A stretch of 64,000 bases of DNA, taken from positions 817,281-881,280 of the forward strand of contig NZ_FRCA01000001.1 in NCBI RefSeq assembly GCF_900142755.1. Reading direction: 5' to 3'. Shown here piece after piece: positions 14,740 to 23,566 of this stretch. This stretch comes from Halomonas cupida. Lineage in GTDB: Bacteria; Pseudomonadota; Gammaproteobacteria; Pseudomonadales; Halomonadaceae. The first letter of the stretch is position 1, and the number at the start of each line of letters is the position of its first letter. The notes beneath the pieces are model-generated. The model was not told the DNA's origin. It worked only from the letters and a program-made list of their open reading frames with translations, and did no database searches. The translations under genes and the position numbers were made by a program.

Positions 14740-16368
14740 ATGGCGTCACTGCCTCCCAAGCACAGGCTACAACAGGGTTCCGCCGATGCTGTCGGCGGCT
14801 CAGACACTCACCATGACCGCCCCCGGGGCATCATGCGTTGGGTATTGACCACCAACCACAAGGAAATCGGAACCCTTTATCTACTGTTCTCGTTGCTGAT
14901 GTTCATGATTGGCGGCGTCTTTGCGTTGGTGGTACGTGCAGAGTTGTTTCAACCCGGTTTGCAGCTGGTGCAGCCGGAGTTCTTCAACCAGATGACCACC
15001 ATGCATGGCCTGATCATGGTGTTTGGTGCTGTCATGCCGGCCTTCGTGGGGTTGGCCAACTGGATGGTGCCGCTGCAGATCGGGGCTCCGGACATGGCGC
15101 TGCCACGGCTGAATAATTTCAGCTTCTGGCTGCTGCCGGTGGCATTCACGCTACTGCTCAGCACTCTGATCATGCCGGGAGGGGCACCCAATTTCGGTTG
15201 GACCTTCTACGCGCCACTGTCGACGACCTATGCGCCGCCTTCGACCACCTACTTCATTCTGTCGCTGCACATCGCCGGTATCAGTTCGATTCTCGGCGCA
15301 ATCAACATCATCGCGACCATTCTCAACCTGCGTGCACCGGGTATGCGCCTGATGGACATGACACTGTTCGTCTGGACGTGGTTGATCACGGCCTTCCTGT
15401 TGATTGCGGTCATGCCGGTGCTGGCGGGTGTGGTCACCATGATGCTGATGGATATCAACTTTGGCACCAGCTTCTTCAATGCTGCAGGTGGCGGTGATCC
15501 GGTGCTCTTTCAGCATCTTTTCTGGTTCTTCGGTCACCCCGAGGTCTACATCATGATCCTGCCGGCCTTCGGTATCGTGTCGGTGATCATTCCCACTTTC
15601 GCTCGCAAGCGGCTGTTCGGCTACGCCTCGATGGTTTATGCCACAGCCTCGATCGCCATCCTGTCGTTCATGGTCTGGGCGCACCACATGTTTGTGGTCG
15701 GCCTGCCATTGGTGGCGGAGCTGTTCTTCATGTACAGCACCATGCTTATCGCTGTGCCCACCGGAGTGAAGGTGTTCAACTGGATTGCCACGCTGTTCCG
15801 AGGGTCGATCACCTTCGAGCCGGCCATGCTGTTCGCCATTGCCTTTGTGGTGCTGTTCACCATTGGTGGTTTCTCGGGGCTGATGCTGGCCATATCGCCA
15901 GCGGATTTCCAGTATCACGATACCTATTTCGTGGTCGCGCACTTCCACTATGTGCTGGTGCCGGGAGCGATCTTCTCGATCATGGCGGCCGTCTATTACT
16001 GGCTACCCAAGTGGACTGGCCACTATCCGCATCTGCGGCTTTCCCAATGGCATTTCTGGTTGTCGATCATCGGGGTGAATCTGACCTTCTTCCCGATGCA
16101 CTTCTCGGGACTGGCCGGTATGCCGCGGCGGATTCCTGATTACTCACTGCAGTTTGCCGACTTCAACATGATCTCGAGTGTCGGGGCGTTCATGTTCGGC
16201 CTGTCACAGCTGTTGTTTGTGGTCATCGTCTTCATGTGCGTACGCGGTGGGAAGAAGGCCCCGGCCAAGGCGTGGGATGGGGCGGAGGACCTCGAGTGGA
16301 CAGTACCGAGTCCCGCGCCCCTGCATACCTTCGAGCACCCACCGCAGTATCGGCCCGTTGAGCACTGA
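14740..16368 (+). CDS. coxA: Cytochrome c oxidase subunit I
   Basis: A 542-residue, 12-helix heme-copper oxidase subunit. ATG 14740 follows [31 protein letters not shown] holds the low-spin heme ligand. [23 protein letters not shown] has the CuB His-Tyr crosslink motif with the K-channel Tyr. HHMFVVGL gives the two other CuB histidines, and [14 protein letters not shown] gives the heme a3 and second heme a ligands. It reduces O2 to water and pumps protons. It is placed between coxB and ctaG as in other proteobacterial oxidase operons. Confidence 0.97.
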   Translation: MASLPPKHRLQQGSADAVGGSDTHHDRPRGIMRWVLTTNHKEIGTLYLLFSLLMFMIGGVFALVVRAELFQPGLQLVQPEFFNQMTTMHGLIMVFGAVMPAFVGLANWMVPLQIGAPDMALPRLNNFSFWLLPVAFTLLLSTLIMPGGAPNFGWTFYAPLSTTYAPPSTTYFILSLHIAGISSILGAINIIATILNLRAPGMRLMDMTLFVWTWLITAFLLIAVMPVLAGVVTMMLMDINFGTSFFNAAGGGDPVLFQHLFWFFGHPEVYIMILPAFGIVSVIIPTFARKRLFGYASMVYATASIAILSFMVWAHHMFVVGLPLVAELFFMYSTMLIAVPTGVKVFNWIATLFRGSITFEPAMLFAIAFVVLFTIGGFSGLMLAISPADFQYHDTYFVVAHFHYVLVPGAIFSIMAAVYYWLPKWTGHYPHLRLSQWHFWLSIIGVNLTFFPMHFSGLAGMPRRIPDYSLQFADFNMISSVGAFMFGLSQLLFVVIVFMCVRGGKKAPAKAWDGAEDLEWTVPSPAPLHTFEHPPQYRPVEH

Positions 16369-16375
16369 GCGCCGT

Positions 16376-16399
16376 GCAAGCCCTGTTACAAGGGCTTGC
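16376..16399 (+). terminator. Hairpin between coxA and ctaG
   Basis: GCAAGCCCT / AGGGCTTGC, a perfect 9-bp stem with a 6-nt loop, 7 bp after the coxA stop. No T-run follows. It may stabilise the coxBA mRNA end or act as a partial terminator within the operon. Confidence 0.45.
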
Positions 16400-16428
16400 C
16401 GGTCGTGATTGTCTGGCTTGGGAGCGAA

Positions 16429-16548
16429 CCCATTGTGAGCAAGACCATCGTGTTCAAGACCAGGATGAATGAGCCTGGGGTTAATGTGCCGTCGTAAGCG
16501 AGTCCGTTGTGAGGGCGCCGTTGATGAGGAAGCCGGTCATGTCGAAGG
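16429..16548 (+). repeat. Degenerate 15-bp tandem array leading into ctaG
   Basis: Eight consecutive 15-mers can be aligned without gaps, for example CCCATTGTGAGCAAG, ACCATCGTGTTCAAG, CCGTCGTAAGCGAGT, CCGTTGTGAGGGCGC, CGTTGATGAGGAAGC and CGGTCATGTCGAAGG. The last three units each carry a possible ctaG start (GTG 16509, ATG 16524, ATG 16539), all in frame and 15 nt apart. Unit similarity is moderate; units 3-4 are the poorest. Confidence 0.55.
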
Positions 16549-17180
16549 CAGAAGCTGAGGAAATTACCGACAGAGCACCTCAGGTGCGTCGCACCGTGAC
16601 GCGCACCCTGGTGGTGTTGGCCGGGATGTTTGTCTTCGCCTTTGCCTTGGTGCCGCTGTATGACGTGTTCTGTCAGGTCACGGGCCTCAATGGCAAGACA
16701 TCAGCCTCTGCACAGACGCTGGCCAACCAGGATGCGGACATGAGTCGTACGGTGAACATGCAGTTCATCACTCGTTCCAGTGCCGGATTGCCGTGGCAGT
16801 TGGAGGCTCATACACGCCAGGTCCAGGTCCATCCCGGGGCTAGCGTCGAGGTCTACTTCACCTTTACCAATCTGAGTGACCGGACCATGGTGGCTCGGGC
16901 GGTGCCAAGTGTGACGCCCTCTGAAGCAGCAACACATCTACGCAAGCTGGCGTGTTTCTGTTTCCAGAACCAGCAATTGGGGCCGGGAGAAAGCTTCAAG
17001 GCTCCACTGGTCTTCCAGTTGACTCGTGAGCTGCCGGACGACATCCGCACCGTCACTATGGTGTACACCCTTCACCCCCAGGATTCCGGACCGCGGCAGG
17101 TTCAGGTCAGTGATCCAACATTCGACCAGTGGTTGGCAGGGCATGTCAGCGCACTGGACCTGGCGATGGACAACAGTTGA
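16539..17180 (+). CDS. ctaG: Cytochrome c oxidase copper-assembly protein CtaG (Cox11)
   Basis: A 213-residue protein anchored by one N-terminal helix (about 20-42) with a periplasmic Cox11 domain. FALVPLYDVFCQVTGLNGKT is the family signature, with a Cys near the membrane. LACFCFQNQQLGPGESF has the CFCF copper-binding pair. It delivers copper to CuB of subunit I. Start 16539 is favoured by GAGGAAG, but in-frame ATG 16524 and GTG 16509 are alternatives, each one 15-bp repeat unit upstream. Confidence 0.95.
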   Translation: MSKAEAEEITDRAPQVRRTVTRTLVVLAGMFVFAFALVPLYDVFCQVTGLNGKTSASAQTLANQDADMSRTVNMQFITRSSAGLPWQLEAHTRQVQVHPGASVEVYFTFTNLSDRTMVARAVPSVTPSEAATHLRKLACFCFQNQQLGPGESFKAPLVFQLTRELPDDIRTVTMVYTLHPQDSGPRQVQVSDPTFDQWLAGHVSALDLAMDNS

Positions 17181-17208
17181 TGAGACAGGATTGCGCAGGA
17201 GGTTACAC

Positions 17209-18072
17209 ATGAGCGGTGGAAGCTACTACGTACCTGCAACCAGCCGATGGCCGATTCTCGCCTCGCTGGCGCTGGGGTTGATGATGGTTGGAACCGGCAC
17301 CTGGTTGGTGCATGGGAGTATTGGCTCGCTGATCATGTTGGCTGGCCTGGTGGCAATCCTCGCGATCATGGCGCTGTGGTTCCGTGACGTGATTCGAGAG
17401 TCGATGGATGGGCTGTACGACAGCCAGATGGATCGTTCCTTCCGCTGGGGAATGGCCTGGTTCATCTTCTCCGAAGTGATGTTCTTCGCGGCCTTCTTTG
17501 GTGCGCTGTTCTACGTGCGTACCTTTGCGCTGCCATGGCTGGACGGCGAAGGTGCCAAGGGCGTTACGGCCTTGCTGTGGCCGGACTTCACTGCCAGTTG
17601 GCCATTGCTGAATCCTCCCGATCCGTCGATCCAGGGGCCGGAGCACATCCTGGATCCCTGGAAACTACCGCTGATCAACACGCTGTTGCTGGTGACATCA
17701 AGCATCACCTTGACCTTCTCGCATGAGGCGCTGAAGAAGGGGGATCGCTACGGGGCTCACACCTGGCTTGTCGTGACGGTACTTTTCGGGGCGGTCTTTA
17801 TCTGCATCCAGGGAATCGAGTATTACGAGGCCTGGGTACACCTCGGTCTTACGCTTCAGGCCGGCATCTACGGTTCGACCTTCTTCATGCTCACCGGCTT
17901 CCACGGGCTTCACGTCATCATCGGCACCATCATTCTGTTCACCCTGCTGCAGCGTGTGAAAAAGGGGCATTTCGATGCTCACAACCATTTCGCCTTCGAG
18001 GCAGGCGCCTGGTACTGGCACTTTGTGGATGTCGTCTGGATCGGCCTGTTCCTCTTTGTCTATGTGTTTTAA
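17209..18072 (+). CDS. coxC: Cytochrome c oxidase subunit III
   Basis: A 287-residue, seven-helix subunit; ATG 17209 follows GCAGGAGG. MAWFIFSEVMFFAAFFGALFY, LLVTSSITLTFSHEALKKGDR and GFHGLHVIIGTIILF with WYWHFVDVVWIGLFLFVYVF are typical. It stabilises subunit I and the proton uptake path. Oddity: its last five codons (VYVF-stop region) are the first unit of a 15-bp tandem array that continues 105 bp downstream, and the reading frame stays open beyond the TAA for about 55 codons. Confidence 0.96.
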   Translation: MSGGSYYVPATSRWPILASLALGLMMVGTGTWLVHGSIGSLIMLAGLVAILAIMALWFRDVIRESMDGLYDSQMDRSFRWGMAWFIFSEVMFFAAFFGALFYVRTFALPWLDGEGAKGVTALLWPDFTASWPLLNPPDPSIQGPEHILDPWKLPLINTLLLVTSSITLTFSHEALKKGDRYGAHTWLVVTVLFGAVFICIQGIEYYEAWVHLGLTLQAGIYGSTFFMLTGFHGLHVIIGTIILFTLLQRVKKGHFDAHNHFAFEAGAWYWHFVDVVWIGLFLFVYVF

Positions 18073-18178
18073 GCCCATGTACTCCAGGGCCATGTACTCC
18101 AGGGCCATGTGTTTCAGGTCTATGTGTTTCAGAGCTATGTGTTTCAGGTCTGTGTGATCCGGGCCTGGGGGTTCCAGA
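18059..18178 (+). repeat. 15-bp tandem array starting inside the coxC 3' end
   Basis: Eight uninterrupted 15-bp units: TCTATGTGTTTTAAG (with the coxC stop), CCCATGTACTCCAGG, GCCATGTACTCCAGG, GCCATGTGTTTCAGG, TCTATGTGTTTCAGA, GCTATGTGTTTCAGG, TCTGTGTGATCCGGG and CCTGGGGGTTCCAGA. Units 2-6 differ at only a few positions. Read in the coxC frame past the stop, they encode a pentapeptide repeat of the (A/G)HVLQ / VYVFQ type. Confidence 0.9.
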
Positions 18179-18233
18179 CCCGAGCGGGACCAGGGACGGG
18201 TGCTGCAGAAGAGTTGCAGAAGATAAGCGCCGG

Positions 18234-18425
18234 TCAGCCCAGCGGACCGCCGAAGAACCCGTAGGCAAGCAGCACTACCAGCAGGGCGGCGAGACAGACC
18301 CGAATCTTCAGGGAGGTAAGCAGGCGGCGCGACTGGCTATCGTCCTTGAGCAGGAACCCTGCTCCGGCGGCGAGGCTTGCCAGCATGGCGATGAACACAA
18401 CGGCGATAAGGGTCTTGAGCAACAT
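18234..18425 (-). CDS. DUF2909 twin-helix membrane protein
   Basis: A 63-residue protein with two membrane helices, about 1-25 (MLLKTLIAVVFIAMLASLAAGAGFLL) and 43-60. FLLKDDSQSRRLLTSLKIRV between them is the DUF2909 signature. Proteins of this family sit in the cox/SURF1 cluster of pseudomonads and halomonads, usually opposite to the operon as here. Function unknown. Its start is 22 bp from the SURF1 start, so the two promoters overlap. Confidence 0.85.
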   Translation of the reverse strand: MLLKTLIAVVFIAMLASLAAGAGFLLKDDSQSRRLLTSLKIRVCLAALLVVLLAYGFFGGPLG

Positions 18426-18447
18426 GGCACGAGTCCGTTCTGAGGCA

Positions 18448-19221
18448 ATGACAAGGCAACCGAAAGTGCGTCACAGGGGCCGATTGGTGTTCTGGTGTGT
18501 ACTCTGCGGCTTGCTGATGACGCTCGGCATCTGTCTTGGACTATGGCAGTGGCAGAGGGCAGCCGACAAGCGCGAATGGCTCGAGGCAATGGCCAATGCT
18601 CCGCTGGTCGAATCGCCACGAGGTACTCCTGCTGAAGGGAGTGAGATAGTGATTGAAGGGCGCTTTCTTGGTGGCCAGACGCTGTTTCTCGATAACCGTA
18701 CCTTGAATGGCCGTCTTGGTGTCGGTGTGCTTGTGCCCCTGATGGATGAATATGGCCAGCGCTGGCTGGTGGATCGAGGTTTCCTCGAGACCGGTATGTC
18801 GCGTGCCACGCCCGCGGTATCGACGCCTGAAGGAACTGTGCGCATCACTGGCCGTTGGCAGTCTGATGGGCGCCAGGCTCCCGTCTTTGGTGAGAACCTC
18901 GAGGGTCAACGCCTGCAACAGATCGAGCCGGCGGCCTGGCAGCAAGGTTTCAGCTTCGATGGCTGGGTGCACCAGCACAGCGGTAAAGGGCAACTGCCGG
19001 TGTGGTGGACACCGAATGTCATGCCACCAGAACGCCATACGGCCTACGCGGTTCAGTGGTGGTCACTGGCCACGGTAGCTTTCATTGCATTGTTGGTCGG
19101 CGCTAGACGGCTCAACGCCGATCGACGACGGTTGGGGCGGACCAGACCTGAGGAGCTATTGGGTAGAGGTCGTGGCGTACCGGACAAGGCAAACTCCAGG
19201 GCAGGGGAGGTTCGTGGATGA
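18448..19221 (+). CDS. SURF1-family cytochrome oxidase assembly protein
   Basis: A 257-residue protein with a helix near each end (about 15-33 and 212-230) and a periplasmic middle. LGLWQWQRAADKREWL, GRFLGGQTLFLDNRTLNGRLGVGVLVPL, WLVDRGFLE and HTAYAVQWWSLA are SURF1 signatures. It helps insert heme a into subunit I. ATG 18448 follows TGAGG; ATG 18424 is an alternative that would overlap the divergent DUF2909 start. Its stop overlaps the next start (ATGA). Confidence 0.93.
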   Translation: MTRQPKVRHRGRLVFWCVLCGLLMTLGICLGLWQWQRAADKREWLEAMANAPLVESPRGTPAEGSEIVIEGRFLGGQTLFLDNRTLNGRLGVGVLVPLMDEYGQRWLVDRGFLETGMSRATPAVSTPEGTVRITGRWQSDGRQAPVFGENLEGQRLQQIEPAAWQQGFSFDGWVHQHSGKGQLPVWWTPNVMPPERHTAYAVQWWSLATVAFIALLVGARRLNADRRRLGRTRPEELLGRGRGVPDKANSRAGEVRG

Positions 19222-19787
19222 TCGTTTCAGCACGCGTCAAATTGTTGGCTCTGATGGCTATCTTCGCTCTGCCCATGGTGGTGGCCTGGGCAATGGTCAC
19301 CTTGCAGTGGGGGATCCCTGAGGGGCGCACAGCCCACGGCAATCTCGATGTGGAACTGCCGATGCTGGGTGAGTGGCCCATTGATCAGTTCCACAAGGAG
19401 GACGCCAGTGACTGGGTGATCGTCTATGACTGTGGTCAGCAATGTACCGAGGATGCTGATCGTTGGTGGCGGTTGCATCGTGCCCTGGGGCGAGAGGCGC
19501 ATCGCCTGAGCCGGGTCAGGATTGGTGGCGATGGGGACGCCTTGCCTGGTGAGCATGTTGCGCACTGGCAGCAGCAGCCCGATTGGACCACTGACGGTCG
19601 TGTCTGGATTGGTGATCCCGAAGGCATGGTAATGCTCGAGTACCCATCGAATATTGAAACGGCTCTGGTGCTGGACGACATCGAGAAGCTGTTCAAGATG
19701 AATCCCGAGCCGGAATTCTCTCCGTTGGATGAGTCGTCCCGGGCGCTGTCGGTAGAACCAGCCGAGGAGACGCGTCATGAAAGCTGA
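19218..19787 (+). CDS. Membrane-anchored cox-cluster protein with CxxxC motif
   Basis: A 189-residue protein coupled to SURF1 by a 4-nt overlap. One helix (about 8-28) anchors a periplasmic domain with VIVYDCGQQCTEDADRWWRL. Cys72 and Cys76 form a CxxxC pair, the spacing used by SCO copper chaperones. No other SCO signature is obvious. Homologous unnamed proteins are commonly found between SURF1 and ctaA in this cluster. A role in oxidase assembly is inferred from operon context. It overlaps ctaA by 11 nt. Confidence 0.75.
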   Translation: MIVSARVKLLALMAIFALPMVVAWAMVTLQWGIPEGRTAHGNLDVELPMLGEWPIDQFHKEDASDWVIVYDCGQQCTEDADRWWRLHRALGREAHRLSRVRIGGDGDALPGEHVAHWQQQPDWTTDGRVWIGDPEGMVMLEYPSNIETALVLDDIEKLFKMNPEPEFSPLDESSRALSVEPAEETRHES

Positions 19788-20859
19788 TCCCATGCCAGCA
19801 GACCGTCGGGCAGATGGAAACACCAAACGTATGGCGCTGCTGCGCACGTTGAGCCTTTGTGGCGCCATGTTTGCCGTGATCGTGATCCTCGCCGGAACCT
19901 GGACGCGACTTCTGGATGCCGGGTTGGGTTGCCCGGATTGGCCGGGTTGTTACGGGGCCCTTGTGGTGCCGGATGCCGAGATTGCCAGCCAGCATGCGTC
20001 AGGTGTGCCACTGGAGGCTTCCAAGGCATGGATGGAAATGATCCATCGTTACCTGGCCACCACGCTCGGCCTGCTGGGGCTGGTGTTGGTGGTGATCGGC
20101 TGGCGGATGCGTCGGCACACCGGCTTTCCCTGGCGGCTGATCGTGATGCTGTTCACCATGCTGATGGTGCAGGGGGCTTTTGGTGCCTATACCGTTACGC
20201 TCAAGCTCTGGCCGCAGGTCGTGACGCTTCACTTGCTGGGCGGTATCAGTGTGCTGGCGCTGTTCATCTGGCTACACCTGCGTTTGCGTCGATTCCATCA
20301 GCGGCGAGTTCTGGTGTCAGCGCCAATGGGGCGACTTTGGTGGGTGGCGGCAGCGCTGCTGGTGATGCAACTGGCGCTCGGTGGTTGGACATCGAGCAAC
20401 TACGCAGGGATTGCCTGCCAGGGCTTCCCTACCTGTAATGCCCAGTGGTGGCCGGAAACCGACTGGGGCGAGGGCTTTCATTTGACTCAAACGGTTGGGC
20501 CCAATTACCTCCATGGTCAGCTGCATGCCGAGGCACGCAGTACCATTCATCTCGCTCATCGACTCGGTGCCGGAGCGCTGGCTCTGGCACTGTTCAGCCT
20601 GGCTTTTCGTTATTGGCGCGAGGTAGCAATGCGCCCCTGGTTGGCCAGCCTGGCGGCAGCTCTGGTGCTTCAGGCTGCACTTGGTATCGCCAACGTTCTG
20701 CTATGGTTACCGTTGGGCCTGGCGTTACTGCATACCGCCGGGGCGGTGCTGTTGGTGTTCGCCTTCAGCCTGGTGAGCTGGAAACTACGTCATCCAATAC
20801 CGGCCAGGGCACGCCGGACTGCGGCTCTCGGCAAACGTGAGGAGTGGCTCCATGCGTGA
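19777..20859 (+). CDS. ctaA: Heme A synthase (COX15/CtaA)
   Basis: A 360-residue, eight-helix membrane enzyme. GTWTRLLDAGLGCPDWPGCYG and MEMIHRYLATTLGLLGL carry the first heme ligands; GGWTSSNYAGIACQGFPTC and TIHLAHRLGAGALAL the second set. It oxidises heme O to heme A for the oxidase. The start overlaps the upstream gene and the stop overlaps ctaB. Confidence 0.95.
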   Translation: MKADPMPADRRADGNTKRMALLRTLSLCGAMFAVIVILAGTWTRLLDAGLGCPDWPGCYGALVVPDAEIASQHASGVPLEASKAWMEMIHRYLATTLGLLGLVLVVIGWRMRRHTGFPWRLIVMLFTMLMVQGAFGAYTVTLKLWPQVVTLHLLGGISVLALFIWLHLRLRRFHQRRVLVSAPMGRLWWVAAALLVMQLALGGWTSSNYAGIACQGFPTCNAQWWPETDWGEGFHLTQTVGPNYLHGQLHAEARSTIHLAHRLGAGALALALFSLAFRYWREVAMRPWLASLAAALVLQAALGIANVLLWLPLGLALLHTAGAVLLVFAFSLVSWKLRHPIPARARRTAALGKREEWLHA

Positions 20860-21757
20860 TGCGCTGCCATTACAGGTGGTCACTGCCGCTGAGCTTTGGC
20901 GTGATCTGATGACGCTCTGCAAGTGGCGTGTGGTGTCGGTGATGCTGGTATGCGCGCTGGTAGGGATGTTGCTGGCAGCGCCAGTACCGGCATTCAGCAA
21001 TGTCGTTTTCGGTATTGGTGGTATTGCTCTGGCGGCGGCTGGAGCCGCTGCCATCAATCATGTCGTGGATCGCCGCCTGGATGCGCAGATGCTGCGTACC
21101 TCTCGCCGTCCTCTGGCCAGTGGTCGCATGACCTGGCCGTTGGCGCTGGGCTGGGCGGTGCTGCTGAGTGCGTCCGGAATCGCATTGCTCGCAGTAGCGG
21201 TGAACGCACTGACGGCGTGGCTCACATTGGCATCCCTGATCGGCTATGCACTGATCTATACGGTGTTCCTCAAGCGTGCTACACCTCAGAATATCGTGAT
21301 TGGCGGCGTCGCAGGTGCTTCTCCGCCGCTGCTCGGCTGGACAGCGGTGACGGGATCCCTGGGGCCGGAGCCCCTGTTGCTGATGTTGATCATCTTCGCC
21401 TGGACGCCTCCCCATTTCTGGGCACTGGCAATCTACAAGCGTGACGAATACGCCGAGGCAGGGGTCCCCATGTTGCCCGTGACCCACGGCTGTGACTTTG
21501 CGCGCCTGCAGGTGTGGCTCTATGGCTGGTTGACTGTTGCCGCCACCTTGCTGCCGTTCTCTATCGGAATGAGTGGCTGGCCCTATCTAATCGGGGTAGT
21601 TGTCCTCAATATTCGCTTCATGATCTGGAACTTGAGAGTCTGGAAGGGGCATGATGGTCAGGCACCTCTGCAGGCTTTCTGGTTCTCCATTCATTACCTG
21701 CTGTGGGTATTCGTGCTGCTGCTGGCCGACCATTACCTGGCAATGGTGGTGGACTGA
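20852..21757 (+). CDS. ctaB: Protoheme IX farnesyltransferase (heme O synthase)
   Basis: A 301-residue UbiA-superfamily prenyltransferase with about nine helices. INHVVDRRLDAQMLRTSRRPLASG supplies the NxxxDxxxD Mg-binding motif, and WTPPHFWALAIYKRDEYAEAGVPMLPV the second conserved loop. It makes heme O, the substrate of CtaA. ATG 20852 follows GTGAGGAG and overlaps ctaA by 8 nt; an in-frame GTG at 20837 is possible. No SCO gene follows, unlike many related clusters. Confidence 0.95.
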   Translation: MRDALPLQVVTAAELWRDLMTLCKWRVVSVMLVCALVGMLLAAPVPAFSNVVFGIGGIALAAAGAAAINHVVDRRLDAQMLRTSRRPLASGRMTWPLALGWAVLLSASGIALLAVAVNALTAWLTLASLIGYALIYTVFLKRATPQNIVIGGVAGASPPLLGWTAVTGSLGPEPLLLMLIIFAWTPPHFWALAIYKRDEYAEAGVPMLPVTHGCDFARLQVWLYGWLTVAATLLPFSIGMSGWPYLIGVVVLNIRFMIWNLRVWKGHDGQAPLQAFWFSIHYLLWVFVLLLADHYLAMVVD

Positions 21758-21873
21758 AGCAGATTCATGCGGGTGCGGCCGGTTGTCGCCCGGGAGATTT
21801 CCTACGACATTGTGGGGTTTCTCTGGCGATAAGGTTGTGTAAAATGCCAACCTTTTGAAGTGATGGGGAAATC

Positions 21874-22341
21874 ATGTCCAACACCGTAGCACTGAGTCTG
21901 CTCGGCATCGGCACGGTCGTGATTGTTGCACTGGCGTATTACGCAATGTCCCTGCGCCGACAAGTGGCTCTTCGTGAAGCCTTTCGGCGTGATGAGGATC
22001 GTCGTGCGCGGGACAATGCCCTGGAGAATCTGGAGTTGGTCGCTTCAGCGCTGGTTCAGGGGCAGGTGGAGATCACCGAAGGCTGCTGGCGCATCAAGGT
22101 ATTGCTGGAGATGCTGGATCCATCGCTATTGGTGCGCTCTGAGTTTCGTGTCTTTGCCGATGTTCATGAAGAGACCCGGCACCTGCATACTCACGACGCC
22201 CGCAAGGAATTGACTGCCAGACAGCGCTTCGCCGAGGACCGTCACAGGTTGTCGGTGGAAGACCGTTTACGCGAGGAAGTGCTGGAGGCGGCAAAGTTTG
22301 TACTGGACTTTCGGGCCCGTTACCCAGAGAGTCTCACTTGA
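21874..22341 (+). CDS. DUF2489 domain protein
   Basis: A 155-residue protein with an N-terminal helix (about 7-26) and a cytoplasmic, helix-rich DUF2489 domain (EGCWRIKVLLEMLDPSLLVRSEFRVFADVHEETRHLHTHDARKEL). Function unknown. It is 116 bp from ctaB and preceded by GATGGGGAAATC, so it may have its own promoter in the gap. Confidence 0.8.
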   Translation: MSNTVALSLLGIGTVVIVALAYYAMSLRRQVALREAFRRDEDRRARDNALENLELVASALVQGQVEITEGCWRIKVLLEMLDPSLLVRSEFRVFADVHEETRHLHTHDARKELTARQRFAEDRHRLSVEDRLREEVLEAAKFVLDFRARYPESLT

Positions 22342-22657
22342 ATCAATTCGAACACTGTTCGAAGATGTCGGTGTGGGGGTATACTTGTAGCGTTCTCGTG
22401 GTGACTTGATATGGAAGTGTCATCAACTGGGTCGCACAATAGGCTGGCTGCTGCGTGATACCGCCACATGGCAAAGCTGTTGTGAAAGCGTGGGAAAACC
22501 GGGCTGTGGTACTGGCCAGGCATTATTTTTCATGCTTATCTTGCCATTGGGGAATTAGGGTACCTATCCTGTTTCTCGTCCGGCACAACATTGGACCCGC
22601 TGAAGAACAGGGTTACCCGGTATTCAGCATTGAGTGTCAAAAAAGAAGGAGTCTTAC
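22342..22657. other. Intergenic region before the OmpA-like gene
   Basis: A 316-bp gap with no convincing gene. It starts with a perfect inverted repeat, TTCGAAC-ACT-GTTCGAA (22347-22363), just after the DUF2489 stop, which may terminate or bind a regulator. The rest probably holds the promoter and 5' leader of the lipoprotein gene; no motif is clear enough to place it. Confidence 0.5.
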
Positions 22658-23464
22658 ATGAAAAAATCAACGACTGGCTTGCTGCTCGGCTCTGCTCTGG
22701 TTGTCGGCCTTTCCGGCTGCGCCAGCTCTGCATCAACTGATACGAGCTCCAATGCCGACAAGGCATGGTATCAGCATCCGTTCGTCTGCGGCGTTGCCGG
22801 CGGCCTGATCGGTGGCGGTATCGGTTACGGTACTTCCGGCGAGAGCGACGAAGACACCGGTGCTGCTGTTGGCGCTACTCTCGGTACCGTTGCTGGCGCA
22901 CTGCTGTGTGCAGAGCCCAACAAGGAGCCGGCGGTAGCTTCTCCGGTTGATTCCGATGGCGACGGCGTCTACGACGAAAACGACCAGTGCCCGGGTACTC
23001 CGGCTGGCGTTGCTGTCGACGCAGTCGGCTGCCCGCTGGATTCCGATGGCGACGGTGTGCCGGACTTCCAGGACCAGTGCCCGGGTACTCCGGCTGGCGT
23101 CAAGGTCAACGCTCTGGGTTGTGAAGCCGACCTCGTGCTGCGTGACGTGAACTTCGAGTTCGACTCCGCGACTCTGACTCCGCAGGCTGAGCAAGTGCTG
23201 CTGGGTGTGGCCGAGCCGCTGCGCAACAACTCGAACGTTGGCGTTGTCATCGAGGGTCACACTGACTCTACCGGTTCTGCCGAGTACAACAAGAAGCTGT
23301 CTCAGGAGCGTGCCGCTTCTGTTGCTCGCTTCCTGGCCAGCCAGGGCATCGACCCGAGCCGCATGCGTGCTGTGGGTTACGGTGAAGAGCAGCCGATCGC
23401 GTCCAACGAGACCGATGCAGGCCGTGCCGAGAACCGTCGCGTTGAGCTGGGTGAGTGGCAGTAA
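22658..23464 (+). CDS. OmpA-family peptidoglycan-associated lipoprotein with calcium-type repeats
   Basis: A 268-residue outer-membrane lipoprotein. Signal and lipobox end at LSGC (Cys21). A glycine-zipper-like segment follows (VAGGLIGGGIGYGTSG...GAAVGATLGTVAGALL), then two thrombospondin type-3-like repeats (DSDGDGVYDENDQCPGTPAG and a close copy), then an OmpA domain with NFEFDSATLTPQAE, EGHTDSTGSAEYNKKLSQERA and AGRAENRRVEL. It should tie the outer membrane to peptidoglycan. ATG 22658 follows AAGAAGGAG. Its strongly biased codon use suggests high expression. Confidence 0.92.
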   Translation: MKKSTTGLLLGSALVVGLSGCASSASTDTSSNADKAWYQHPFVCGVAGGLIGGGIGYGTSGESDEDTGAAVGATLGTVAGALLCAEPNKEPAVASPVDSDGDGVYDENDQCPGTPAGVAVDAVGCPLDSDGDGVPDFQDQCPGTPAGVKVNALGCEADLVLRDVNFEFDSATLTPQAEQVLLGVAEPLRNNSNVGVVIEGHTDSTGSAEYNKKLSQERAASVARFLASQGIDPSRMRAVGYGEEQPIASNETDAGRAENRRVELGEWQ

Positions 23465-23544
23465 TATTGCCATGAACCGGGTTTCCACCGGCCAGTGGCC
23501 GGGTTAAGGAGATTCTGCCGGCCTCTGGCCGGAGCGATGAAAGA

Positions 23545-23566
23545 CGGGGCGCCTTCGGGCGCCCCG
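23545..23566 (+). terminator. Terminator after the OmpA-like gene
   Basis: CGGGGCGCC-TTCG-GGCGCCCCG, a 9-bp GC stem with a UUCG tetraloop, followed by TTGTCGTG. The T-run is weak but the stem is very stable. The remaining 237 bp up to thrS contain no gene and probably hold the thrS promoter and leader. Confidence 0.75.

Noticed and set aside
13353-14807. 484-codon minus-strand frame
   Set aside because: Antisense to coxB, which has all CuA and heme ligands.
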